This document shows, in pieces, positions 1 through 12,600 of a DNA stretch of 41,375 bases. Numbering within the stretch: position 1 is the first letter of the stretch; every line of letters begins with the position of its first letter. The DNA is from Intoshia linei (Eukaryota > Orthonectida > Rhopaluridae). The DNA lies in the NCBI GenBank assembly GCA_001642005.1, contig LWCA01000196.1:1-41375 (forward strand), read 5' to 3'. Position numbers and translations under genes: made by a program. The notes under the pieces are model-generated. The model searched no databases and was not told where the DNA came from. It saw only the letters and a list, made by a program, of their open reading frames with translations.

Positions 1-308
1 AATATACAGTTAGTTGCATTTGAATTACCTGATTTAAAATGCGAAAATTAATTAAAATGGTTAATAATATGAATTAAAAATTAAATTTAAACTAACTATA
101 TTTTTAAAAGAATAAGAGATAATTATTTTAATTAAATAACAAATAAAAAGTGAGTAACTAACTCAGAGTCTCTATCGAATTTCTCCTTAACTGTAAGTGT
201 AAATAACTTATCATTATCCAGATATAATAAATCGTTAAGTTAATCAAAAATAAAATACTAAATGTAGTAGATAAAGACATTAATTATATAAGTTTATAAA
301 AATTTTCA

Positions 309-352
309 CAGCGCCCCCAAGTGGGTGCTATCGCCCACCTTGGGAAACACTG
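309..352. mobile_element. 44-bp hAT-like miniature element
   Basis: The left end starts CAGCGCCCCCAAG and the right end, read on the other strand, starts CAGTGTTTCCCAAG, so the stretch is little more than two terminal inverted repeats facing each other. The CAG...CTG termini resemble the hAT-type MITEs elsewhere in the window. I do not see a convincing 8-bp target duplication. Confidence 0.5.
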
Positions 353-483
353 ATATAATTGATCAAGCTGAAACACCAGTATTAAATCAATATGTAGTTG
401 AAGCAATAGATGTTTCAAGTACAAGACCAAAGCGAAATGCCAAATTACCAATTAGATTTCGGAACGAGTATATTTTGGAATAG
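352..483 (+). pseudogene. C-terminal tail of an LTR-retrotransposon polyprotein
   Basis: An open frame of about 44 codons ends in a TAG at 481-483. Its basic, proline-bearing end (RPKRNAKLPIRF, then a short acidic tail) is typical of the last residues of LTR-retrotransposon Pol proteins. It is followed by a purine-rich stretch (AAGGGAAGAA, 503-512) and then a TGTTGT start, which is the usual order Pol end, polypurine tract, 3' LTR. Everything upstream of the tail is missing and a small MITE abuts it. The class (copia or gypsy) cannot be told from this little sequence. Confidence 0.55.
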
Positions 484-512
484 TCTATCAATCATAACTA
501 CCAAGGGAAGAA

Positions 513-595
513 TGTTGTATTCCGTTGTTATATAAATAGAATAGAGTTAGTTTGATATTGATTGTTATTAAAATAAACGAGAATATAAAACATCA
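513..595 (+). repeat. Probable 3' LTR remnant
   Basis: The stretch begins TGTTGTATTCC directly after a polypurine tract, contains a TATA-like TATATAAATAG and an AATAAA, and could end at an ACATCA about 83 bp later. No second LTR copy is in the window, so both limits are inferred from the TG...CA rule. Confidence 0.4.
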
Positions 596-1942
596 CCTTG
601 AAAATATATTAAAAATAAGACGAGAAATTCTAAGCTAATTATATATTATTTGTCTATTATACAAAAATATTTCAGAGTTGTTTCATTTGAAACACTTGAG
701 GACTGTATCATTTTGCTTTGCAATAAATATATCTAGATTCTTTGGACAATGTTGTTTTGCATAATTTCTAAGATTAAATATTGCATAGATTCCATCCTTT
801 CTTAATTCTTCAAAATCTTATAATTCTTTATTTTCTGCTATATTGCTATTGTCAATGACGTCATTAATTTGGTGTTCAATAAAATTGACATGTTTTAATT
901 TATATTTTTGGGCAATTTTTCGGAGAAATTTATTTATATTAGTATGGATTTGTTATATTGTTTTAAAAAGTGGTCACTTTTGGGAGGTGGTCACCTATAC
1001 GAAGTGGTCACTTTTCGAGTGTTAACTGCAGTCATATAATTGTATTCAGCGTGGTCAGGTTCGGATCCCAATTTGGACATCTTTTTATTTGAGATAAACT
1101 TATCTGAGTTCGTTTCTGCCAATCGTTACACATGTGGATGCCTTTTGTGATTTTAAGTATTTACCACCCAAAAAAATGAAATCGGTTTACATTTACCACC
1201 TCAAATGTAATTATTGAAATTCATACAAAAATGTTGGGATAAATTTAACATATACATTACATGCATGTATAATATATAATACACATAATATGTACTTCCA
1301 ATTTATATAAACACTTTTAATAATAGTTATGATATTCAGTCAAGTACAGTGGCTGACACTGAACTTCAGATATCACTACTGGTATATTATACATTAATAT
1401 TTTATACAGAATGATCAAAACCATCCGATAAAATTAAAATGGCGTAAAAATAAAAACATCAAAAATACATTAACTTCAGACAGATATGGAGGATTCATCA
1501 ACAATGTATTCAAGACAATTACATTGAAAACAGTAATATAATAAAATTATAATAAAAGTATAGTAATTACTAATTAATACAGGTAACTCAATTCGTGCGG
1601 TTAGTTTTATATACATCTCTTGAATTGTGAGTTTTTCAATAACGGTGATTAATTTAGAGACATACATATACGTATATCTAAGATTAACCAAACTCACTAA
1701 CCGAGGGTTATATAATTATATTATAATATAATAATAGAATATTGTTAATAAAAAATAACTTGGTCCCCGCCTTAAATGATTTCGGAACATTCAGAAGCTT
1801 TTTAAACCATTCGGAATGATTTGTTAACATTAAGTCAAAACTTCTGCTTCAATTAGTATGGTTAATCTCCACCAATAATCGCACTCATCGGTCATTACCT
1901 GTAAAATATGCCATTTAAATTATAAAATACAGAATATTTTAG
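596..1942. other. Intergenic AT-rich stretch with repeat fragments
   Basis: No gene is supported here. Three close copies of GTGGTCAC lie at about 971-1011. A fragment of the TA-flanked inverted-repeat family (called R2 here) lies at about 1129-1240; it is similar to 6830-6950 on the opposite strand. A possible 5' exon of the WD40 gene precedes a GTAAAATA donor at about 1900 (see that gene). Confidence 0.5.
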
Positions 1943-4900
1943 GAAAATGAAACAAAAATAAATTGCTTCGCGACTGATGGAATTAGAGTTATCTTAGGAT
2001 TACGCAATGGTTTGATAAGTGTTCATGATGCAAGGAGTGGAAAATTTTTAAAAACTTTATCGGAACATAAAGTAATTTATAATGATAACAATTTTCAAAT
2101 ATTTTTCATTTTGTAGGGTTACATCACATGCATTTGTATTGATGATATATTTATGTATAGTGGTTCATGGGACTCGGATGTAGTGGTATAATTAAAAAAT
2201 ATTTTATTCAAATTTAAATTAATAATGATATATTTATTACAGATTTGGAACATGCATTATTTTCAAAAAATTTGCAATTTTCGTGTTCATAAAAGAACAA
2301 TATCTAAAATAAAAGTGGTTCAAACATTCATGTATGTTTTTACATCTAATTTATAAAACCTTTTATATTATTAATGGGTGTCTACTTAAATCTAACCATT
2401 TTTACTAAAAATCAAAATTTACCAACACTAACAGGAAAAATTCAGTTATAACAACCCTAAAAGGAAAAATTCCAGTTTTACCAACCTTACAAGGAAAATT
2501 ATAGTTTTAACAACCTTTAAGGAAAAAATCCAGTTTTACAGAATTGCGGAGTATCCCATAAAACCTCAATATTACAAACAAAACAAAATGAAGTTCTCAA
2601 ATAGAAAGATTATCGATAAAAAAGTTATAAAGGCTTTAATACTTACTTAAACTGATGATAAAACAAAAAACTTTAAAACAAAATAAAATTTTCGTATTAA
2701 AAATGGCTAGTATTTATCGCGTCAGTATTTTAATCCGTAAAGTGTCAGTATTTTAGATAGATTGTCAGTAGAAATATTGAATTTTCAATTGATATAATGG
2801 ATTGTCAGTATTTTAGGTGCCAGTTGACAAGGTGTCAGTATAAATAATGGATTATCACTATTTAAATTGAAAGGGCAGTAAAAAAAATTATTTTTTCAGT
2901 ACTTTAAATATACTGTCAGTATTTAAATTAAATATTCTGTATAAATTGACACTGATAAAAAATGCTTTTGTAAAATATATTACAATACTCTACTATTGCC
3001 ATAATTACATTCTATTTGTTCTCATAAAAAAATATTCTCTGGTGTGAACACCATAGAATATTTCTAATTTTTTTGTAATTCAATTTGTAGGTATAATATT
3101 GTATCTTAATATTTCAGTTTTAACTTGGGTCTGTAGTGGATGATATAACTCAAAAACAAAAACTCGATTTTTCCTTTAAAGGTTAATAAAAGTGGATTAT
3201 CCCCTTAAGATTAGGTAAAACTCGATTTTTCCATTAAATGTTAGTAAAAGTGGGTTTTCCCATAAGGGTTGGTAAAATTGGGCTTTTTCCTTAGGAGTTT
3301 GTAAAAGTGGATTTTTCCCTTAAAGATTGGTAAATTTTGATTTTTAGTAAAAATGGTTGGATTTAAGAATATTCTCATTATTAATTATGACAATATCAAA
3401 TTTACATTTGAAAATATTATCTAGTATTATTGATTCTACTGGACAATTATATAATATCAGTGATGTGAAACATGTAGAAATACACTAAAATTAATTTAAC
3501 AATCACATGTAAGATAAACATTTCAAATTAGTTCAGGTTATTAAATATGCTCGGTGGGTCTATTTACACGGCTTGTATGATTTTTTATCTAAAACAGTGT
3601 TTCAAAACTTCTGTTATACCTGGCCCACTTTCTCTCTTAAAATATCCCAGACCCACTTCAAAAAATAACCTAAACAAAATCAAATCGAAAATTTTTATTG
3701 TCAAAAGTTGACTTATATTTATAATGTATAATATTTACTTCATAGAATGAACATATCACTGAGTGACTATTCTTACACATTTTCTTAATATTAGATATGA
3801 CTATTAATTCTAAAATAAAAAAAAACTTACATGGTCAAACCCCCAAATTTCCCGTTTTTTGAAAATGTAAAAATGTAGTCTTTTATATAACATAAATTCA
3901 GAATATTTTTTTAAATCATAAATGATAATCTAATATCATAAAAACAAATTAAAAAGTTGACCCTCGGCAGAGCTAGCTACTGTTTGAACCAAGTACATAA
4001 CATCCAAGCTAGTATTGTACAGAATTAACATTCAATTAATCTAAAGTTTTCATAATTCCAATATATTCGTGAATTTTCCTGAACCAACAAAAATTTTGTC
4101 AGACACTAGTCCCACTGGTGAAAATACTGATCTAAAAATATGTTTTTCCCAGATGTTTTATCCGTTTTTTTAGAATATCTACGTCAAACGAAGGATTAAT
4201 ATGTTTTTGTGATCGGAAATCATTTGAAATGAAATATAAATTCAACGTAAATACTAAAGGGAAGTTTACCATACCAATGTTAAACATTATCTTCGGAAAT
4301 GATTCGATTTTTATCAATTTAAGCAAAGGGTATATAATTATTTACATTTATTAACAAAATGTTAGCCATGTTGCGCAAATAAATGTAATGAATATGGACA
4401 CGGAACCTTATATATATAAGCTAGATTTAGTTTTATCCGTTGAAGTAATCCAGGATATACAGGTACTATTATTGTTTATTGAAATTTTATTAATCAATTC
4501 GTATCGAGGGCCAGACAAAATTAGTCTACTTTCATTTATTATTCTCAATTTTTAAGGTTTTCGATATTAAATGTCCCAAACTCGTTCAAATCTTGTAGAG
4601 GTTGATTTATTTCATATTATGCACCTAGTAGAATACATTAAGTCTATTTTAACTATTATTGTTTCCTTCAGTCAAAGCCATAACACTCTTTGACATTTGT
4701 TTGATACGTTATATCTAAATTTGAAGTGGTTTCTCATACCAGTTTACTGAAAATGTATTTTAAGAAACAGTCCACAATCCACTTGTGGAAAAAACCTTAT
4801 GGGAAGATAAATATTCACCACAGATAGAAAAACCTCATCTGTAATATACTAAAAAAATGAGATTAGACGGATGCTAATTTAATCAATTAATTATAATATA

Positions 4901-5949
4901 ATGAGTACATTATAAAATTGTTGAATGTACTATGCAATGCATAATTATAATACATCATCGAAAATCAAACGTATTCTAATTAGATAAAATCCAATTTGCT
5001 TGTTGGTGGATCAAATATTGGAAGATTATTATGTTGGAAAATAAATAACAAAATTACAGGGCAAACAAGCTGGCAAGCTCACGACACTTGTGTATATGCT
5101 GTTGAATTTGGATTTAATCATTTATATTCTGCTTCAGTGTAAGTAAAATTTTGTATTATTTATTTTTACTTGTTTAAGACATTTGACTAACCCTTTGAGA
5201 CATTTGATTTACATTTTCAAAGTGTGCTAAAATACACGAATAAATAATTTATATAGTTACATAAATTGACGCCAAAATGCGTTGAAATGTCTCAAAGGGT
5301 TAAAATGTAATCATGATTTCATCACATTAATTATAATTATACAATCTTATATTTTTAATTTAATTTTAGAGGTGAAATAAAAGAATGGGATTTATGGTCA
5401 CTCACATGCCTGCGAATATTTTGTATTAAAAGCTCTCCAATTTCACAATTAAAGGTATTTATTTTATTTTACATAATAATTGAATACAGTAGTCTACGCT
5501 TACTTGTTTTTTTTATTTTTTACATAATTTTAAAAGTAATTCTCAAATTAAATGTATAAACTAATTGACGTGTCTAAGCCTTTGCACAGACCTTGAGTCA
5601 ACAGTAAATTATAGAACCAATTAACATTACAAAATAAAATAGTTAATTCATGATAGTAGCAGGCCCTGTTCATTTGGAGTATATCCATGATCCAGTGTGT
5701 AAATACAAATGTATGTGTACGATAAAATGTGATACAATTATAAACAACGATGTTATACATTTAATGATATTATATATTGATTTAAATGTACTGTTAATAA
5801 TTTTCATTAGGCACACTGATTTAATGTGCATTTTAAGCTTTTATTTAGATAAGAAACAAAAGATTAATGATTTGTACCAAAGAAGGAAAAATGTACATTT
5901 GGCGACTTACCGCAAGATTTATCAAAAACAAAATGAAAACTGTTTTTAG
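1943..5949 (+). CDS. WD40-repeat (F-box/WD-like) beta-propeller protein, 5' end unresolved
   Basis: Six exons join with matching phases: 1943-2071, 2117-2185, 2243-2331, 4366-4462, 4984-5138 and 5370-5454. The translation shows degenerate WD repeats: GLRNGLISVHD, SGSWDSDVVIW, then LVGGSNIGRLLCW and LYSASVGEIKEWD. The GLR-x-G-x-I-x-V-x-D first blade resembles F-box/WD proteins, but no F-box is visible. An upstream exon ending at about 1907 (phase 0, just before GTAAAATA) could supply the preceding residues. A terminal exon at about 5811-5949, ending in a lysine-rich tail and TAG and followed by AATAAA at about 5955, is plausible but its join to 5454 is not in phase, so an exon is missing or wrong. 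The third intron (2332-4365) holds a fold-back element. The molecular role cannot be stated beyond a protein-interaction propeller. Confidence 0.7.
2385..3366. mobile_element. Fold-back-like element with long inverted repeats
   Basis: The left end reads CTTAAATCTAACCATTTTTA and continues ACTAAAAATCAAAATTTACC. The right end is its near-perfect reverse complement, over about 36 bp. Inward of each end lie several degenerate tandem units of about 33-40 bp built on TTTACCAACCTTTAAGGAAAAA (left) and their complements (right, about 3160-3345). The centre (2700-2960) carries a second tandem motif, TGTCAGTATTTTA. There is no coding capacity. Related units occur at 18160-18360 and 30385-30510. The element lies wholly inside an intron of the WD40 gene. 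Confidence 0.7.
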
Positions 5950-6050
5950 CACTTAATAAAATTCATTTTCGTAAATTGTAAAAAAAAATATTTTTAATAA
6001 ATTTTATCGTGCCGAAATGAACAAAATTATACACTAAGCCCAGGTGACTA

Positions 6051-6966
6051 GGGTGTCCACTTATTTTTATTAAAAAAATCCATTTTGCATGATGATGTCT
6101 TTTTTGATTTTAAACATTTATACATTGTATACTCAAAATGAATGTCGTAAAAACAAAAATAAATAAGCTAGATTTTTATTTAAAAAAACAAAATGGTTCA
6201 CAAAACACGAAAAACCCACCAAAGGAATTAAAACCAAAGCAACACATATATTTTTGACAGTTTTTAATAAATATAACTTTGATATTCTATTTTACTAACA
6301 TTGCCATTGTTAATAAAATCTTGTATTCTATTATATTGTAATAATAATTGAATATTTTGAATTTGTCATTATAATTATATTATTATAATAATAAAGATAA
6401 TATACATCCTCTTAAATCGTACTAACCAAAGGAAAGAAGTAAATCAAGTTGTTAATCTTATTTATATAATAAAATATTAGTTATATTTATCAAAAACTAT
6501 TAAATTTATATGGGTTTCGATGGCTGTGTGTACCATTTTGTTGTTTGAAATTAATTTCTAGCTCATTTATTTTGGTTTTTACGAAATTTATTTTAAGTAT
6601 ACATAATAAACTTTATGTATAGTTTTTGGGGTCAATTATAATTGAGAATTCAAACATTATTAAAAACCAAAATAAATGAGCTACAATTAATTTAAAAAAA
6701 TAAAATGATCTAAAAGCATGATAAGCCCACCAAGGGAATTACTAATATAATTATCCATAGAAACAAAATTAAATCTGATTATACATAAACTAACGTTTTA
6801 TTTTAAATATATCGTAACATTTTTGTATGAATTTCAATAATTACATTTGAGGGGTAAATATTAACCGATTTCAATTTTTTGGTGATAAATGCTTAAAATC
6901 GAAAAAGACATCTCTATGCAAAATGGGTTTTTTAATAAAAAAAAAACATCAAAAGAGGGGTCACCC
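6051..6966. mobile_element. TA-flanked element with about 90-bp inverted repeats (family R2)
   Basis: The left end GGGTGTCCACTTATTTTTATT and the right end, reverse-complemented, GGGTGACCCCTCTTTTGATG, share a long inverted repeat containing CCATTTTGCAT and GATGTCTTTTT. Both ends are flanked by TA (6049-6050 and 6967-6968), as in Tc1/mariner-type insertions. The interior has further inverted and direct copies of AAAACCAAAATAAATGAGC (about 6155, 6575 and 6660). No transposase is visible. Fragments of the same family lie at about 1129-1240 and 38998-39095, and a fully palindromic one at 25473-25592. Confidence 0.65.
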
Positions 6967-7120
6967 TATTGTACACCTTGGATGATTTCAATGCATTACC
7001 CCTTTCTCCATTTCTCAGTTTAGATTTAACATCTAACTTCTTAAACATTGACCTTATAAATAATTGAAGTAGAAGGATATTTTGAAATAAAAATTGAAAA
7101 TTAAGATAAATTAATAACAT

Positions 7121-9050
7121 TTATATAGGAATACTCATAGTTTTGTTGTGCTCCAAATATTCATATGTGTCTTTAATTGCCTCTATAACATATCGCATAT
7201 TATCATGATTCAAACCACATATACTGATTCTACCAGAAGAGAGCATGTATATGTGATATTTTTCTCTCAAATGAGCGACTACATCCTCTAAAAAAATTAA
7301 TCAAATAGTTACAATGATAACAACAAAAATAGCCCATAACAATGCATCGCTAATCGCATTGGAGCCTGTAATGAATTATATTTATGCATGTAATAGTGAA
7401 CAAACACTCAAAATACACATTTTGTTAATCGTGTTCTATTATATTATATGGACCTGATTGTATTATAACAAAAATATTACTTGGTAAACCCGAATAACAA
7501 AACATTCCTTTCTGCTTGGCAATATGGTCCCAATCCATCTCTGGAATGAATAGTCGTAATCTGTTGACAAACAAAATTCTCAATTCAATCATGTTTGCTG
7601 ATAACTGTGAAAGAGTTAACCTCCTAGTTAGAAAAATATTATTATATAAACATTATTACCATTCTTCCTGTAATGACGGATTGCTTAATATGGTAGATAC
7701 AATTTGCGCACCGAAAGCTGGACAATTTGAAACAGTTACACGTACTTGATATTCTAGCATGGATTTTATGGCTTCACATTTAGCAAAATTTAAACAATAA
7801 TATGTTAGATTACCCACTCGTTGATCTATATAAATATAATCAGTATGCAAACACTGTAATTCATGTTCATCCAAATACATGTACTTTCTTTTACATCTTT
7901 TAAATCCGTGTTTCAGGTATAATAATACTATATATTATATGTATTACTATATAATCCAAAAATTTTTGAAAAAGATTGTGCACAAAAAAGTTCAATTTTC
8001 CTTTGAACAAAATAACGAACAGCCCAGGTATCATCATCATAATTGTCGGAAGCAAATCCAGGATACGCTGCATCAAACAGAGGAAATATTTTTCTTTTTT
8101 CAAAAATGGTTGCCAACTCCATCCATCTGTCATTAGAAGGGTCAAATCCTGTTGGATTGTGAGCGCATAAATGTAAAATTACAACAGACCCTTCTTCAGC
8201 ATTCTAAATTTTCATTACGTTTTTGAATGCATTCTGGTATTATAATTACCGATAATGTTTCATACATTGATTTATAATCAAATGATTTTTTGTCGGGGTC
8301 ATAATAATTATATTTTCTAACTTCATAATTTAAATCCTTGGCAATAAGGATATGATTTCCTACAATTTTAAAATATAAAATGAAATATTTTAATAATATA
8401 CCCCACGTCGGATTAGGAACATAAATTATTTTATTGGGTAATAATTTTGCTAATAAACCCATTCCAATACGTAAGGCACCAGTTCCACCTAATGATTGAA
8501 CACCATCAACCTGTATACATTTAAATATGATAAAATGTAATTTACGCATCCATTGACCACGTCAGGGTGATTACATCCAAGTAACAACTAAAATTATTCA
8601 TGATTAAATTGTTAAGCTAATTAGTCACCTCAACACAACGTTTGTTATACTCGACCATTCCAGATAAAGGCAAATATTCATAGTTTAATACTTTATTGTT
8701 CATGATAATTTTTTCGGCCTTTTTTACTACTGGAAATACGAATGGTTCATTTTTCTGAGTTCTATAGGCTAAAATTATAATACATTGTATTAAACATTAT
8801 TAAAAATTTATTTGGTGACACATCAAGGTTTCCCAAAGTTTATAGTACGGAGGACTTGAACATAACTGGTAATATATATTTTTCGATAACCCACTTTGGG
8901 AAACGCTGGAAGATATATATGTAAATTTAAAAATTTACCACCAATTGTCAAGTTTACTTTCTTTTCATCATTATCAATATTATACAAATGGTTCAAATGA
9001 AAAACTTCGATAGCGTCCGCAGGAGTAATGTCTTCAAACCAGTTGCTCAT
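7121..9050 (-). CDS. GOT1: Cytosolic aspartate aminotransferase, complete (9 exons, 414 aa)
   Basis: This PLP enzyme interconverts aspartate + 2-oxoglutarate with oxaloacetate + glutamate, and acts in the cytosolic arm of the malate-aspartate shuttle. Nine exons (9050-8939, 8768-8629, 8587-8546, 8510-8402, 8359-8250, 8203-7948, 7825-7660, 7623-7481, 7287-7121) sum to 1245 nt and join in phase throughout. The family landmarks appear in order: [52 protein letters not shown], the Schiff-base lysine in [16 protein letters not shown], and the carboxylate-binding arginine in [14 protein letters not shown] and FSK favour the cytosolic over the mitochondrial isozyme, and there is no presequence. The length matches the family (about 410 aa). 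Odd points are VSNCP where WSNPP is usual and a generally diverged sequence. A small MITE sits in intron 1. Confidence 0.95.
8824..8908. mobile_element. hAT-like MITE in GOT1 intron 1
   Basis: CAAGGTTTCCCAAAG at the left faces CTTTGGGAAACGCTG at the right, giving a 13-15 bp imperfect inverted repeat in an 85-bp element. The target duplication is not clear. It accounts for most of the 170-nt first intron of GOT1. Confidence 0.5.
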
Positions 9051-9685
9051 TGGTATATTTTATATAATACGGTTTTATTTATTTAAAATGTTACCTAGCA
9101 CTTGGAAGCTAATAGTATTTTCATTACATGAATTTTTTGTTTTTAAGTCTATGTATAACACAAAGTGTTGCAATTTGGATAGACCTACATTATATAGGAA
9201 TTTGGGAGCGTATATGGAATGTCTTATTTGATTATTGTTTAATTTATTATACTAATTATAATTAATGAATAACTAATAATATTATTAATTAATATTTGTT
9301 ACGTCCATGAAATTTTATTAAATAAACAGATAAATAATCTTCAACTCAGTACATAACTTTTTTTACTCCCACAGCGTAATGCTGAAAAAGTTAAACAATG
9401 GAATCCAACTTTTTTTAATTTGATTTAGAATTTTCAGATGGCCCATGTTTCATCCATGGATATTATAATAATTTTTCCATTTGTGTGTATTACTTATTAT
9501 AATGATAATAATAAGACTGCCTAATGACACGGAAAAATAAAGTTGAAGCATTAACAGAAACAATTTAATAAATAACAATAAATAAAAATTGTGCTTATTA
9601 TAATTTGATACACCGCATATTCAACGTTTGTTAACATTGAATCGGTTAGCCCTATCAACATTTTAAGCATCTAAAAGCCAATCAC
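9051..9685. other. Spacer between GOT1 and the carrier-only paralogue
   Basis: About 640 bp of AT-rich sequence separates the 3' end of the carrier paralogue from the GOT1 start codon, both on the minus strand. It should therefore contain the GOT1 promoter. I see no further gene and no clear repeat. Confidence 0.4.
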
Positions 9686-12600
9686 TCAACTTCTATATAA
9701 CAATATAAAAAATTGAAGGTACAATAATAATAAATAGTACTTTTGATCAAACATATATTTAAGTAGTTCATAGCAGCATAGTGTAACTGCAAACTGTGGA
9801 GCGGATCTTGCCACCCTTGCTAAAATTAGTTTATATACAATTACATATAAAAAATAACATCAGATTAAAATATAATAAATAAGAGTTCAAGTTTTCGACC
9901 ACTTTCGGTTTGAAATAATGTATAAAAAATGTCACAAATTCTGACATTTCAATAAAAAATTCACAAATAAAATAAAATATTCATTTTTGTTTCAAACATT
10001 TACACCAAGTAGTCAAAAACCTTACAATTAGATGAATAATTATTCATCTACATCACAAGAATAATTGTCATAAAAAAAATTACGAATAGATCCTTTAAAA
10101 AATGCTCCTGGTCCTTCGTGCTTATAAATTTTCTGTGCACAATCAATTATACCAGTATAATTATGATTTTGTTTTTTTAAGGACTGTAAACGGGTTTTTA
10201 TAACATCAGCAGGAGTAACAAGGTAGGCAGCAGGTACGCCTAATTTATATTAACAAAATACATGATAGTTACAATGTAATAAATAACAATTACCAGAAAT
10301 AAGTGCAATGAAAAATGAGGTAGATATTGACAAGGTTTCATCGTCGTTTTTGTACTTATGTTTCAGGTGGTGGTATACAGGGAAAAATATCCCAGAAAAG
10401 GGTCCATCTCGCATCATACAAGCAGTAACATGCTAATATATACAATATAAATAATTATAAAATATAAAAAATTTATATCAAGTACATGCATATGCAGTTA
10501 ACCCACTTTCAGTGTTCAAACCTTGCCGATAATGCATAGTGTTATTCTTACTTATATGTACGTTGAATTTTATTAAAGTTGCTAAAATTGTATGTCTGTC
10601 TGTGTGGTTTATGGTTTAACAGGAATTTATGCCTTCACGGTCAAAAAGGAATTTATCATTTACTCTATTTTTGGAAATTATTTCATTATAAAAATGAAAT
10701 ATAAATTCTACACATTCTATAATTTAAAAAAATGATAATTGAACGACGTAAATTATTAATCCTAATAGATACATAAGTTTTGGAAACATTAAAATCCTAA
10801 CTTATATACAAGGCTACGCGATTTTTGTTAGTATGTCTGTGTGTGTTCCACTTTATTAAAATAACAACCAATCTTAGAATTTTTTTAAGACCACATTTCA
10901 ATTACAATTTTTCCGGGACGTATAATAAGATAAATTTCAAACTCCCAATTTCACATCTTAAGGGTCAAAAACCCCTGTTATCCCTTTTTTTAAAAATCAA
11001 ACGAGTTGGAGAATTTAAAAAAATATATACGCTGATGCGGACTTTAAAATCATGAATTTAAATTTAAAAAAAAATATATCTTCAAGGCCAAAACCACAAA
11101 TTACCCTTCTTTTTTTAATCAAAACAGGCCTAAAATTTCAAAAAATTTACATGTGGTAGAGTTGTATCATGTTAAAACACATAAAAAATTTCAATCCAAA
11201 TAAGTGACGATTTCACAGTTAAAAAAGCATTTTAGTATTCATATATTTTCTTTCCCAAAATATTTTATTAAAACAAAAAATGTAAAATAATTAACGGTCC
11301 GAAAATTAAAAAAAAGATTGTTCTGATAAAGTTTATTCCAGTTGGTATAAATACAAAATTTCAACCCCAGAAATCTACGCATTCCCGGTGAATAATAATT
11401 TTTAGTATATTATCAACCAATATTTTTCAAACATTTCGATTAAAATCAAAATTGAAAATGTAAATATTGATCCTACAATTTCAAAAAAATGTGCATTGTA
11501 CGTCTACACATTATTTTTATATAACCGTGATAACGTCCGTTTAAAATGTGCTACTTTTTCTAAAAAAGGGGAATATTTATAAAATTAAAAAATAAAACTG
11601 TTCATTAAACTATAATGAAATTTTAGGCAAATCACCCTTTACCAAAAACCGCCAGTCCAGGGTTCTCAACCTTTTTTCAGAGGGCCACATTTTATCAATA
11701 TGAAATAATTTATTTATTTTATAGTTAAAAAATTTATGAAATAAAACAATGTATAAATTACTTCATTTATTACTAGATAATTTGTTTCTAAAAAAGTTTT
11801 TATAGTATTAAAATGGCACGTGTCCACAGGTTGAGAATCACTAGCTATATATAGAATATAAATTAGTCTATAATCAATTACAAAATTTAGGTCTTAAAAT
11901 CAATAAGTTCGGCTTCGGCAAAGTTAGTTGCTGTTTGTACGAAGTAATACAGTATACATTGTAATTGTATACTATACAACTAATAACAATATTTTGACAA
12001 TAGTAATAATAAAAAAATTCAATTTGAAATATTCAACAAAAATTACCTTATAAAGACCCGGAATACCGAGTTGTCGGATGATTTGTGTAGCGGTTGCATT
12101 AGTAGTTTTTTTTCCTTCGGCTGATATTTGAAGTTGAATTTTAACCATTTCAAGGGGGTTTGTAAATATGACTTGACCAACGCCAGCCTATTCAAATTAA
12201 TGTGAATAAATAAAAAAATTTGATACAGTGGCTCCAGCAATAATTCCCTTGTAAAAAGGTAAAACTTCATTTCCTTTTCGCAATTTTTTTCGCATTAAAT
12301 CATTTACCTAAGTGTACTGATTAATTTGGTATTAATTTATTCAAATACTAATCAATCTTACCAACATCGAACATGATTAAAAAATGACAACCTTAAGTAT
12401 TTTTAATATCATTATTATTAAATTGCAAGAATATCACAAATAGGGATTTCAAAGCCATCTTAAACACAATTAGAAACGTCAAGTATATAGTACATGGGTT
12501 CTAATATAATAATAATAATAGGGTAATAAATATAAAAATAATATTAACAAAGTTATTTTAGTTTCGTTGTTGTAGTTTCTATTTAAATTTTATTAAAAAT

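Noticed and set aside
843-1025. 60-codon plus-strand frame
   Set aside because: Low-complexity composition and overlap with the GTGGTCAC repeats; no family resemblance.
5680-5810. Extending the last WD40 exon upstream to 5680
   Set aside because: The acceptor is weak, the residues are not WD-like, and the phase join to 5454 cannot be distinguished from chance.
7656-8549. Independent small genes on the plus strand at 7516-8170
   Set aside because: They are antisense shadows of the GOT1 exons.
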